Assembly: GCA_027297085.1 (NCBI GenBank)
Contig: JAPUIL010000622.1
Span: 1-15,521, forward strand
From: Verrucomicrobiota bacterium
Lineage (GTDB): Bacteria > Verrucomicrobiota > Verrucomicrobiia > Opitutales > UBA2995
Reading direction: 5' to 3'
DNA: 15,521 nt
This document shows positions 1 through 7,564 of the stretch, piece after piece. Position 1 is the stretch's first letter. Each line of letters opens with the position of its first letter. The position numbers and the translations under genes are program-made. The notes beneath the pieces were generated by a model, which had not been told where the DNA came from, did no database searches, and saw nothing but the letters and a program-made list of their open reading frames with translations.

Positions 1-470
1 TCCTGATCGCGCCAACCGAGCATGGTGACCATGCCCAGAATAGGTTTGCCGACCTTGCCGACTTCGACGGCTTCCTTGACCCGGACAACCGGTTCGTAGA
101 ATCGTCGTTGGCAAACCATACCGATCTTGGAGTTTCCTTTCCTGGCGGCTTCGAGCATGGCGTCGCAATGCTCCAGTGATGAAGCCAGTGGCTTCTCGAT
201 CAAAAGGTGCATCCCAGATTCCGTCGCAGCCACGACTGAATCGACATGCGCCGGATGGGGGGTGCATATGGTTGAAGCCTCAACGCTTGATTCGTTTAGG
301 TATACATCCAGATCAGTAAAAGCTTTTACGCCGTATTGATCTGCAAAGGCCTGAACACGTTCAGGAGTGCGTCCAAGGACGGCGGTAAAATTGCTATTGG
401 GATTTTGTTGCAAAGCCGCCGCATGTAAGTGGGCGACCTTGCCGGTACCGATGATGCCGGTGGAGATCAT
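1..470 (-). CDS. Gfo/Idh/MocA family oxidoreductase, C-terminus cut by window edge
   Basis: This is the N-terminal 156 residues of an NAD(P)-dependent sugar or cyclitol dehydrogenase of the Gfo/Idh/MocA family; the reading frame is open to the left edge, so the rest lies outside. The start is the ATG at 468-470. The dinucleotide-binding motif GIIGTG is at residues 5-10, and the family EKP motif, with its catalytic lysine, is at 92-94. Residues 115-156 (IGMVCQRRF onward) fit the start of the second domain. There is no export signal, so it should be cytoplasmic, unlike the Tat-signal paralogue at 1989. It lies 229 bp downstream of the zinc dehydrogenase on the same strand, with two repeat units between them, so co-transcription is uncertain. 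The substrate cannot be inferred. Confidence 0.9.
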   Translation of the reverse strand, partial: MISTGIIGTGKVAHLHAAALQQNPNSNFTAVLGRTPERVQAFADQYGVKAFTDLDVYLNESSVEASTICTPHPAHVDSVVAATESGMHLLIEKPLASSLEHCDAMLEAARKGNSKIGMVCQRRFYEPVVRVKEAVEVGKVGKPILGMVTMLGWRDQ

Positions 471-489
471 TAATTATTAGGTTAATTTA

Positions 490-580
490 ACCACAAAAGG
501 CACAAAAAACACAAAATAGTTCATTCAATACACTCTTTGCCGGCTAGTTATATTTTTGTGGATTCTGTGCTTTCTGTGGT
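490..580. repeat. Imperfect inverted repeat, A-rich/T-rich arms
   Basis: The left arm (490-518) begins ACCACAAAAGGCACA. The right arm (551-580), read on the other strand, begins ACCACAGAAAGCACA. The arms match at most positions over about 29 bases with a 32-base spacer. The unit sits between two minus-strand genes and could fold into a long hairpin in RNA. Similar CACAAAA-type intergenic repeats are, from memory, frequent in Verrucomicrobia genomes. It may slow or terminate transcription, but there is no clear U tract. Confidence 0.6.
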
Positions 581-590
581 AAAAGTAAAA

Positions 591-661
591 CGGCAGAGCT
601 GGAAGCTCTCGCCCTACCATCTGCTGATTTCAGGTAGGGCAACTGCGTCCTCGCAGTGCCG
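591..661. repeat. REP/BIME-like inverted repeat pair with GTAG feet
   Basis: There are two REP-like arms in inverted orientation: 591-617, which reads on the minus strand as GTAGGGCGAGAGCTTCCAGC and onward, and 634-661, which reads GTAGGGCAACTGCGTCCTCG and onward. Each arm starts with GTAGGGC, carries its own small hairpin (GAGCT/AGCTC and CTGCG/CGCAG) and ends in GCCG. A GTAG foot next to a small hairpin is the hallmark of REP sequences mobilised by RAYT (TnpA-REP) proteins. The unit lies just downstream of the zinc dehydrogenase stop codon, the usual 3'-end position for REPs. Confidence 0.7.
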
Positions 662-699
662 ATAAGACATTCCAAATTGAAATCAAAAATAAGAGATAC

Positions 700-1746
700 C
701 TAAGGCTTTAGGATGACTTTGGTCAGGCCGGGTTCGCCTTTGTGAAGGCGAGCGAACCATTCGCTGCCTTCTTCAAGGGGGCGCGTTTGGCTGATGAGGG
801 GATCGACCTTGATGGTGCCGCTGGCAATCAGATCCAGACAGGCAGGATATTCGCCGGCTGAGGCACAAGTGCCGATCAAAGAGATCTGGCGGGTCACTAC
901 TTCCTGCAACGGCATTTCAACGGTTTTGGCAAGGTTTCCAACCAATGTGCAGCTACCGCCCTTGCGCAAAGAGGCGATGGCCGTTTGAGTAGATGCCGAT
1001 ATGCCGACAGCCTCCATGGAAATATCCGCACCCCTACCCGACGTCTCGGCCTGAACAGTTTCCACAACATCTACGTTGGATGGATCCAGGCAAAAATCCG
1101 CGCCGAAAGATTTGGCGAGAGCGAGGCGTGATTCATCGAGATCGACTACAAAAGTTTTTCCACAACCAGCGGCCTTTATCGTCTGCAAGCATAAGAGACC
1201 TATCATTCCGGCTCCCACTATGACTACAGAATCATTTAGAGAAACCGGAGTCCGCTCGACTGCATGCACGGCGACCGAAACAGCTTCCACCATGGCAGCC
1301 TGTTCGAAGGAAATACTATCTGGCAGGGCATAAAGAATATGTTCCGGCACAGCCACGAAATCAGCAAAGGCGCCATGGCGGCGGTAGTCGCCACAAGACA
1401 CGCCCAGGACCATGCGGTTGTCGCAGAGATTCACTTCACCCCGACGGCAATGCCAACAGGTTCCACAGTAAACAGTAGAATCAAAAGTAACACGATCCCC
1501 TTCTTTCCAGGCCGATTGGTCGACGCCGGCGCCGAGCTTGGCAATGCTTCCAGCAGCTTCGTGCCCCATGATGATAGGAGGGATACGTCGACCACTCGAG
1601 CCGTCCATACCGTGAACATCACTACCACAGATGCCACAGGCGGCTACCCGGACCAGAACTTCGTTTGGGGCAATTTCCGGAAGTGGAACTTCTTTGTATT
1701 CAAATTTCTCGTACTCGACTAGCTCGAGGGCTTTCATTGAAGGCAT
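700..1746 (-). CDS. Zinc-dependent alcohol/polyol dehydrogenase (MDR family)
   Basis: A 348-residue medium-chain dehydrogenase/reductase that should interconvert a secondary alcohol of a sugar or polyol and its ketone, using NAD. Visible features are CGICGSD at 37-43 with the catalytic-zinc Cys40, GHE at 61-63, and structural-zinc cysteines at 94, 97, 100 and 108. A Rossmann motif GAGMIG at 178-183 is followed by Asp202 at the end of the second strand, which favours NAD over NADP. The general pattern resembles the sorbitol/galactitol-1-phosphate/threonine dehydrogenase branch; the substrate is not determinable. The length is normal for the family. The start could instead be the ATG at 1737 (MKALEL), since neither site has a clear Shine-Dalgarno. 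It is divergent from the Tat-signal oxidoreductase at 1989. No export signal is seen, so it should be cytoplasmic. Confidence 0.93.
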   Translation of the reverse strand: MPSMKALELVEYEKFEYKEVPLPEIAPNEVLVRVAACGICGSDVHGMDGSSGRRIPPIIMGHEAAGSIAKLGAGVDQSAWKEGDRVTFDSTVYCGTCWHCRRGEVNLCDNRMVLGVSCGDYRRHGAFADFVAVPEHILYALPDSISFEQAAMVEAVSVAVHAVERTPVSLNDSVVIVGAGMIGLLCLQTIKAAGCGKTFVVDLDESRLALAKSFGADFCLDPSNVDVVETVQAETSGRGADISMEAVGISASTQTAIASLRKGGSCTLVGNLAKTVEMPLQEVVTRQISLIGTCASAGEYPACLDLIASGTIKVDPLISQTRPLEEGSEWFARLHKGEPGLTKVILKP

Positions 1747-1867
1747 AATATTTTAGGGCTGAAAAGGAGAGGATTTACTTGGAAGGCGGGCGGAAAGTCA
1801 AAGAGAAGATGATACGAAACCAGGAGTGAGGAGGGAGAAGCGAGTAGCGAGAATAATTTTCAATATT

Positions 1868-1896
1868 TTGATTAAGATAATATTTAGGATTAATAT
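1868..1896 (+). promoter_or_regulatory. Candidate sigma70-type promoter for the Tat-signal oxidoreductase
   Basis: In an AT-rich stretch between the divergent genes, TTGATT (1868-1873) and TAATAT (1891-1896) are separated by 17 bases, the optimal spacing for a housekeeping promoter. Transcription would start near 1903, upstream of both possible starts (TTG 1920 and ATG 1989). The call rests on sequence match alone. Confidence 0.4.
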
Positions 1897-1988
1897 CAGA
1901 ATAGATTTTTGGAAGAGGATTGGCATCCTTTAGAGCTTTGACATTCAAATGCGGAGGCCGCTTAACTGAACGCCAAACTCAATCACTT

Positions 1989-3368
1989 ATGCAATACCCA
2001 ATTACCCGGAGAAAATTTATGTCTAACATAGCTGTTGGTACGGCCGGAGCGTTGGCCTTTCCATACATCAGCCAGGGAGCCTCTCATGCCTCAGCCGCCA
2101 GTAAACTGAATGTGGCTTGCGTGGGAATTGGGCACATGGGCAATGCAGCGGTAAAGGATGCCCTCACTGAAAATATCGTCGCTCTCTGCGATGTAGACTG
2201 GCGGCCAGACGAGGCCATATGGGGAAATCGAAATCCGGCTAAGACCGTGGCCGAAAACCCTCAAGCAAAGCAGTTTACTGATTATCGGCGCATGTTGGAC
2301 AAGATGCATAAGGATATCGATGTGGTGCAAGTGTCCACACCCGATCACACGCATTTCCCCATCGCTATGGCTGCCATGGAACATGGCAAACATGTCTTTG
2401 TGCAGAAACCACTGGCACATAACATCTGGCAACTGCGCACTCTGCAAAAAGCAGCGCGCCACTATGGTGTTAAAACTGTTATGGGAAACCAGGGGCACAC
2501 TTTCGAAGGCGCCCGGCTGATTAAGGAATGGTACGACAACGGCGTTCTCGGTGAAGTGTGCGAAGTGCATTGCTGGACCGACCGCCCTATCCCACCATGG
2601 TTTATCAAACCCGATAGCATTCCGCCAAAATACGAGAAGACCCCAAAGCATGTGGACTGGGATCTCTGGCAGGGACAAACAAAGGAGCGCTCATTCAGCA
2701 CCGAGTATGTTCCAACCAAGTGGCGCGCCTGGTGGGATTATGGCGTAGGCTGCCTGGGTGATATCGGATGTCACTGCCTGGATGCTCCTTTCTGGGCGCT
2801 TGATCTGGGTATGCCCACCGCGGTGGACGTACTACTCGATGAACCGGCAAACCGTCAATTTACTCCCTTTGGCGCTCACGTCATTTATCACTTCCCCTCC
2901 CGGGGAGAAAAACCACCGGTAACCCTTCACTGGTATGAAGGCCGTGCCCGTCCACCCAAACTGGCAGGAATGAAAGAATTTCCGACCAACGGCATGTATA
3001 TGGTAGGATCGAAAGAAACCATCTACCACGAGGATATGCGTCCCACCAGCCCTCAACTGTGGCCGCGTGAACGCATGCGCGACTATAGGGATGTATTGAA
3101 AAAGAAATCCATTGCCCGGGTAGCCGGTGGCCCCAGACTGGAACTCTTCCGCGACATCAAGGGCGAAGGTCCGCAGGCCGGATCGAACTTTGATTATGCC
3201 GCGCCATTAACAGAGGTCATTTTGCTTGGATCTCTGGCAATACGTATGGGCCACAGAATTGAATGGGATGCGGGGAAAATGGAGATTACGAATGTTCCGG
3301 GATTGGAGCACTTGATTAAGGAGCCGGTGCGGCGTGGGTGGGCCTACGGAGTTAATTTGTGGATGTAA
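1989..3368 (+). CDS. Tat-exported Gfo/Idh/MocA family oxidoreductase
   Basis: This 459-residue protein has a twin-arginine signal (TRRKF at 6-10, then a hydrophobic stretch to about residue 28), so it is probably exported folded with its bound dinucleotide. After the signal come GIGHMG (46-51), a QKP version of the EKP motif (139-141), GNQGH (166-170) and the GDIGCH segment of the second domain. Long Tat-signal members like this are abundant in Planctomycetes and Verrucomicrobia; related enzymes act as glycoside or sugar oxidoreductases outside the cytoplasm. The ATG at 1989 is chosen over the in-frame TTG at 1920 because it places the Tat motif at the N-terminus; neither has a good Shine-Dalgarno. 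The last five codons and the stop form a perfect hairpin. It stands alone, divergent from the zinc dehydrogenase. Confidence 0.92.
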   Translation: MQYPITRRKFMSNIAVGTAGALAFPYISQGASHASAASKLNVACVGIGHMGNAAVKDALTENIVALCDVDWRPDEAIWGNRNPAKTVAENPQAKQFTDYRRMLDKMHKDIDVVQVSTPDHTHFPIAMAAMEHGKHVFVQKPLAHNIWQLRTLQKAARHYGVKTVMGNQGHTFEGARLIKEWYDNGVLGEVCEVHCWTDRPIPPWFIKPDSIPPKYEKTPKHVDWDLWQGQTKERSFSTEYVPTKWRAWWDYGVGCLGDIGCHCLDAPFWALDLGMPTAVDVLLDEPANRQFTPFGAHVIYHFPSRGEKPPVTLHWYEGRARPPKLAGMKEFPTNGMYMVGSKETIYHEDMRPTSPQLWPRERMRDYRDVLKKKSIARVAGGPRLELFRDIKGEGPQAGSNFDYAAPLTEVILLGSLAIRMGHRIEWDAGKMEITNVPGLEHLIKEPVRRGWAYGVNLWM

Positions 3369-3381
3369 TCCACAAATTAAC
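3351..3381 (+). terminator. Perfect 14-bp hairpin containing the stop codon
   Basis: GTTAATTTGTGGAT (3351-3364) and ATCCACAAATTAAC (3368-3381) are exact reverse complements around a 3-base loop. The TAA stop at 3366-3368 lies in the loop and at the base of the second arm, so the hairpin is built from the final codons. No U tract follows on either strand, so it may be an mRNA 3'-end stabiliser or a weak bidirectional terminator between convergent genes. Confidence 0.6.
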
Positions 3382-3426
3382 AGAGCATCGAGATGTCGGA
3401 GTTTTATTTGATGTGTATGATTTAAA

Positions 3427-3493
3427 TGTAGGAGCAACTTTAGTCGCGACCATGAAGGTCTTTGAATTACAAGTCGCGGTTAAAATTGCTACA
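3427..3493. repeat. REP-like inverted repeat with TGTAG ends
   Basis: The left arm (3427-3451) reads TGTAGGAGCAACTTTAGTCG and onward. The right arm (3473-3493) reads on the other strand TGTAGCAATTTTAACCGCGA and onward. The arms align with a 3-base insertion and a few mismatches and have a 21-base spacer. The unit lies in the convergent gap between the oxidoreductase at 1989 and dctM. A near copy of the right arm recurs at 13254-13274. Confidence 0.6.
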
Positions 3494-3523
3494 ATTTTTC
3501 GGTTTCTCGCTCCTCACTTCTTC

Positions 3524-4816
3524 TTAGAATCCAAACAGGCTCGGCAGCCAGGTGGAAAGACCCGGCACATAGGTGATCAACATCAGGCCAATCGTCATAG
3601 CTACAAAAATGGGAATCAACGGCGGAACGACTTTGGCAATGGTAGTATTTCCCACGCCACAACCGATAAACAAGCACGTACCCACTGGTGGGGTACACAA
3701 GCCAATGCACAAATTGGCGATCATGAAGATACCGAAGTGAACCGGTTCAATGCCCAGCTTCATGACAACCGGCAACAAAATGGGAGTAAAGATCAACACC
3801 GCAGGAGTCATGTCCATAAAAGTTCCCACAATAAGCAGGAGAAGGTTGATAATAAGAAGAATAACCAACTTGTGCTCGGATATTGCCAGCAATGCGGCGC
3901 TTACCGTTTGGGGAATTTGCTCATAAGCCAGCACCCAACCCATGGCCTGGCTGGTGCCGACGAGTATCATTACCACAGAGGTGGTTTTAGCAGCTTTAAG
4001 TAGAATGCGAGGAAGATCCTGAATTTTTACTTCCCGGTAAATGACCACTCCCAGCAGCAGCGCATAAGCCACAGCCACGGCAGAGGCTTCGGTAGCCGAA
4101 AAAATACCCCCCAGAATTCCGCCAATCACGATAAGCACCAGTAAAAGACTGGGGAAAGCCTGAGCAAAGGAAACTGCAACCTGTTTCAGAGAAGCGGATT
4201 CGCCTGATCCAACCGCCTGGCCGCGATTCATCAGGAAACAAGCGCCCATAATAAGTAAACCCATAACTACACCTGGAATGACACCCCCTAAGAACAATCC
4301 CGCCACCGATACGTTTCCAGCTACCACCGCGTAAACGATCATGATATTACTGGGCGGGATCAGCAGGCCGGTGGTAGCGGAAGTCGTGGTCAGGGCTACG
4401 CTGAATTCCCGTCCGTAGTTTTTCCGCTCCATCTCAGGAATCATAAAACCGCCAATTGACGAAACGGCGGCGGCGGCGGATCCGGATATGGCGCCGAACA
4501 TCATGCAAGTCATGGTATTCACGTAGGCAAGACCACCATGAAAACGGCCCACAACCGCATTGGCAAAATCCATCAATCGCCGCGCCATACCCCCCTCGCC
4601 CATCAGAACTCCCGAAAGGATAAAAAACGGTATCGCCAGAAGCGAGAAACTTGCAATGCCGGTGGAGATTTTTTGGGCTACAATGTAGGCGGTTGGCACA
4701 TCGCCCAAGGACAGAATGGTAATGATCGTAGCTACGGCAATACAAACCGCGATCGGCACATGAAGCATCAGTAATCCGAAAAATACGACAATGAGTATTA
4801 GCACCTGGGGATCCAT
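3524..4816 (-). CDS. dctM: TRAP transporter large permease (DctM)
   Basis: A 430-residue, very hydrophobic inner-membrane protein forming the transport channel of a tripartite ATP-independent periplasmic transporter, which couples uptake of a carboxylated solute to an ion gradient. The length and the run of about 12 membrane segments are typical of DctM. Diagnostic stretches include HVPIAV (19-24), the glycine/alanine/serine-rich segment GAISGSAAAAVSSIGG, LIPPSN, and the second-half elevator-type motif FMDMTP. The start ATG shares one base with the dctQ stop (TAATG), indicating translational coupling. It is the last gene of the transporter operon, and the sequence beyond its stop carries a REP-like repeat and a perfect hairpin. 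The family is sure; the substrate depends on the receptor and is unknown. Confidence 0.96.
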   Translation of the reverse strand: MDPQVLILIVVFFGLLMLHVPIAVCIAVATIITILSLGDVPTAYIVAQKISTGIASFSLLAIPFFILSGVLMGEGGMARRLMDFANAVVGRFHGGLAYVNTMTCMMFGAISGSAAAAVSSIGGFMIPEMERKNYGREFSVALTTTSATTGLLIPPSNIMIVYAVVAGNVSVAGLFLGGVIPGVVMGLLIMGACFLMNRGQAVGSGESASLKQVAVSFAQAFPSLLLVLIVIGGILGGIFSATEASAVAVAYALLLGVVIYREVKIQDLPRILLKAAKTTSVVMILVGTSQAMGWVLAYEQIPQTVSAALLAISEHKLVILLIINLLLLIVGTFMDMTPAVLIFTPILLPVVMKLGIEPVHFGIFMIANLCIGLCTPPVGTCLFIGCGVGNTTIAKVVPPLIPIFVAMTIGLMLITYVPGLSTWLPSLFGF

Positions 4817-5331
4817 TATACGCCGCCCCCTTTATTTGCCGTTTCTTCTTCGCCTTTAGCTTCGTGCGAAAAAAGAAGCATGAGGTGTTCAACTCCAAAG
4901 ATAATAAAAAATACCCCAGCGATCGGAGCGGCCGAATAAAGGTAACCCACCTTCCAACCAAGAGCAGGACTGATTTGACCTGCCTCCAAGGTGTTACTGA
5001 CCAAAATCCAGCCTCCATAGAGCAGACCAAATCCGGCAAAAAAGAGCACGACTAATTCCATAAAAACTGAGCCCAGTTTACGAGCATCCGGGTGCAGTTT
5101 ACCCACAAAATAATCAACCCCAAGGTGGCCTTTCTCTTCGTAAGTAAGGCTGGCCCCGAGAAGCGATAGCCAAACCAACAAGTAGATGGCCAGCTCTTCA
5201 GTCCAACGACTCTGCGCGTTTAGAACATACCTGGAAAAAACGCCCCAGAGCACATCCAACGTGAGCGCGGCAAAAGTGAAAATCAGAAAAAGCTCGAGGG
5301 CCTTAACAAGAAAGTCGCGTAGGGGTTTCAT
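4816..5331 (-). CDS. dctQ: TRAP transporter small permease (DctQ)
   Basis: A 171-residue inner-membrane protein with four predicted membrane segments (about residues 12-32, 45-62, 85-108 and 128-150), the standard DctQ topology. The segment SRYVLN followed by a Trp-Thr-Glu-Glu sequence around residues 34-47 is the usual DctQ signature. It pairs with DctM to form the membrane part of the TRAP system. It starts 15 bases after dctP stops and its stop overlaps the dctM start by one base, so the three genes form a tight operon. The C-terminal tail (HEAKGEEETANKGGGV) is charged and low in complexity. Confidence 0.94.
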   Translation of the reverse strand: MKPLRDFLVKALELFLIFTFAALTLDVLWGVFSRYVLNAQSRWTEELAIYLLVWLSLLGASLTYEEKGHLGVDYFVGKLHPDARKLGSVFMELVVLFFAGFGLLYGGWILVSNTLEAGQISPALGWKVGYLYSAAPIAGVFFIIFGVEHLMLLFSHEAKGEEETANKGGGV

Positions 5332-5346
5332 TGATACAGCGCGTAA

Positions 5347-6360
5347 TTACTTGAGCTCCTGGATTTGTTTGATCAGATCTTCCACCGGTGTCCCATCGAA
5401 ATTGCTATACATCTTCTTAGCCATCTGCTGGAACGGCTCCTTGGAAGGCTTATAGATCGATACTCCCTCTTTTTCCAAATTAGCCAGACATTCCTGCACA
5501 TACTCCTTCCATATCTGTTTCTGGAATATCACGGATTCGTCTGCAGCTTCCTGCACCCAAAGCCGGACTTGCGGACTCAGGGACTCCCAGATCTTTTGGC
5601 TGAACAACACTATGTCGGGAATGCGGGCATGCTCATCCATACTGTAATGTTTAGCCACTTCCCAGTGTCGTGTGTCATACATGCTGGGTGGATTATTCTC
5701 CGCACCATCCACCATGCCCTGCTGCAAGGCTGTATAGAGTTCGCCAAATGGAATCGGAGTGGGAGAACCGCCCAGCGCATCGATCATATCCATGGCTGTT
5801 TTACTCCGCATAACCCGAATTTTCATCCCCTGAAGATCGTCGGGGCTCAGAATGGGTTTATCTACGGTATAGAAACTCCGGGCGCCACTATCGTAGTAGC
5901 AAAGACCTCGAATTCCTACCTCAGCGCCTTTAACCAAAATACCTTTCCCGATTTCTCCATCGAGCACCTTCCAATAATGATCTTCGTCTCGAAATAGATA
6001 AGGCACACTAAACACCGCCATCTCAGGGATAAACCCCTCCATCGGTGCCGTCGAAGCTTTGACCATTGCGAGGGCTCCCCTTTGCATCTGCTCAATCGTT
6101 TCAGTTTCCGAACCCAACTGTCCATTGGGAAATACTTGAATCTCCACCAACCCACCGGATTTTTCTGCCGCTAGTTCCGCCATGTATTCCATGGCCAGGT
6201 GGACGGGAGCAGTGGCGGGAAGTACATGGGCGAGTTTTAAAACAGTCTTCTGACCGCCAGCCTGACCATTGCCACCAATGATCAGAGAAAAGACACCGGC
6301 AGTTAGCACGATGCCTATCACCAGGCCCAGGAGGAGAAATGAAGTTGCTTTTTTATCCAT
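5347..6360 (-). CDS. dctP: TRAP transporter solute-binding protein (DctP)
   Basis: The 337-residue periplasmic receptor of the TRAP system delivers the solute to DctQM. The ATG at 6358-6360 is preferred to the in-frame TTG just before it. Residues 8-30 are a hydrophobic export signal without an obvious lipobox or clean AxA site, so it may stay membrane-anchored. The mature part has the DctP-family order: LKLAHVLP (41-48), FPNGQLG (77-83), GARSFYT (159-165), KIRVMRS (180-186) and the helix FGELYTALQQGMVDGAENN (205-223). Arg182 is at the position that in characterised DctP proteins makes the salt bridge to the ligand carboxylate, so an organic or sugar acid is expected. It lies 136 bp downstream of the mannonate-dehydratase-like gene, suggesting the imported acid feeds that enzyme. 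Confidence 0.95.
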   Translation of the reverse strand: MDKKATSFLLLGLVIGIVLTAGVFSLIIGGNGQAGGQKTVLKLAHVLPATAPVHLAMEYMAELAAEKSGGLVEIQVFPNGQLGSETETIEQMQRGALAMVKASTAPMEGFIPEMAVFSVPYLFRDEDHYWKVLDGEIGKGILVKGAEVGIRGLCYYDSGARSFYTVDKPILSPDDLQGMKIRVMRSKTAMDMIDALGGSPTPIPFGELYTALQQGMVDGAENNPPSMYDTRHWEVAKHYSMDEHARIPDIVLFSQKIWESLSPQVRLWVQEAADESVIFQKQIWKEYVQECLANLEKEGVSIYKPSKEPFQQMAKKMYSNFDGTPVEDLIKQIQELK

Positions 6361-6496
6361 CAATAAAATCCAGAGAGAAGATCACTCCAACCTAAGCGAG
6401 TTCTGACCCCAGCGGAAAGCTCAATATTTCAATGATGGCAAAAGCGAGGAGTTCCGACTCAGTTTGTGTTTACCCAAACATTTGAAACAATAGAGT

Positions 6497-7564
6497 TTAT
6501 TCTGAAACCATTCGTATCGCCGCACGCATATATCCCAACGCATAAGCCATGCCGGCATGCCAAGGGGCATCGCAAGTCATTAAGGGAGTATGATCCGGAA
6601 TCATTACACCCGAATATTCGTTTTTGTGGAGTATGCGTAAGACTTTGATCATATCGACATCCCCTTCATCGATAAACGTCTCTTTGTAAGCCGGTACCTT
6701 GCCGCGCACATTTCGAAAGTGGATGTAAGCAATCTTTTGCTGGGCACTGAAACTATCCACTGTCTCATAGATGTCCCCTTCCGTCATTTCCGCCAGCGAT
6801 CCGATACAAAACTCCAACATGTTGGCTGGGTTGGGTCGTAAATCCAATAGTTTCTGATATAGACGCGGTTGGTAAACCAGCCGTGGCTGTCCACGAACCG
6901 TTTCACAAGGAGGGTCATCTGGGTGAGCAGCCATCTGCACCCCTGCCTCTTCAGCCACTGGAAGGATTTCATCCAAAAAATACTCAAGGCGTTGCCAGAG
7001 TTCTATATGAGTTGCCGAAGGCACATTTCCATCTGTAGCACGAGGATCATAAACCATATTCCACACCATGCCGTTCGGCATAGGCGTATCCAAAGGTCCG
7101 TCCATCCCCACAGAATCTGCTTCCCCTCGTGCAAAAGGACCCCTAACTCGGCCGGCCACGCCGGCGATGCTGAAATTGTATCCGAACACCGGAATCCCGG
7201 CCCGGCCCACGTCTCGAATGAGTGTTTTAATGTTTTCCATCTGCTCACGCTTCTTCGGACCGTCCAGCAACACATCGTACCAGTGAGCAGGATCGAAATT
7301 TTCCAGAGCTTCCAATTTGAGTCCCTCACTCTCGACCTCCATTCTCAAGGCATCCAATTCTTCAAAGGTCCATAGCTTATCGGGATCTCCCGCTCTACCC
7401 CAACCGCCGTCGCTTCCGGTCGGTTGATCCTCCCGGCTGTTCAATCCACCACCATTAAAATAGTCCGCGTAGTGCGCCACGATGTGCGTCGCTCCTGCCT
7501 GCTTCGCAAACCGGAAGTTATCACGCGTAAGCATGTGGCGGTATAATCCGAGACCAAGCTTCAT
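6497..7564 (-). CDS. Mannonate dehydratase (UxuA)-like TIM-barrel enzyme
   Basis: This 355-residue protein matches the UxuA family, which dehydrates D-mannonate to 2-keto-3-deoxygluconate in hexuronate breakdown. Residues corresponding to the UxuA metal site appear in order: His214 in HPDDPP (214-219), Cys253 in FCIGS, His282 in HFRN and Asp324 in PDH. GIPVFGYNF (123-131) matches the UxuA GIPVxCYNF stretch. What follows differs: the DWTRT-type sequence of true UxuA is replaced by IAGVAGRVRG, and the C-terminal half is shorter in places. It could therefore act on mannonate or on a related aldonate. It is cytoplasmic, with no signal. It lies between the dehydrogenase at 7873 and dctP on the same strand, consistent with an import-and-degrade operon. 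Confidence 0.85.
   Translation of the reverse strand: MKLGLGLYRHMLTRDNFRFAKQAGATHIVAHYADYFNGGGLNSREDQPTGSDGGWGRAGDPDKLWTFEELDALRMEVESEGLKLEALENFDPAHWYDVLLDGPKKREQMENIKTLIRDVGRAGIPVFGYNFSIAGVAGRVRGPFARGEADSVGMDGPLDTPMPNGMVWNMVYDPRATDGNVPSATHIELWQRLEYFLDEILPVAEEAGVQMAAHPDDPPCETVRGQPRLVYQPRLYQKLLDLRPNPANMLEFCIGSLAEMTEGDIYETVDSFSAQQKIAYIHFRNVRGKVPAYKETFIDEGDVDMIKVLRILHKNEYSGVMIPDHTPLMTCDAPWHAGMAYALGYMRAAIRMVSE

Noticed and set aside
1823..1852. Purine-rich GAGTGAGGAG-like stretch, echoed on the other strand near 3500-3525
   Set aside because: The two stretches share only short low-complexity steps, not enough to call a repeat family.
1920..1988. N-terminal extension of the Tat-signal oxidoreductase from a TTG start
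   Set aside because: It would place 23 unrelated residues before the twin-arginine motif, which must be near the N-terminus to act; a purine-rich stretch before TTG is too close to serve as a good ribosome site.
2091..2678. 195-residue open frame on the minus strand
   Set aside because: It is antisense to the Tat-signal oxidoreductase, whose family motifs span the same bases; no motif supports the antisense product.
3359..4003. 214-residue open frame on the plus strand
   Set aside because: It lies opposite the end of dctM, is rich in His, Gln and Asn without any recognisable domain, and is best explained as the antisense shadow of a confident gene.
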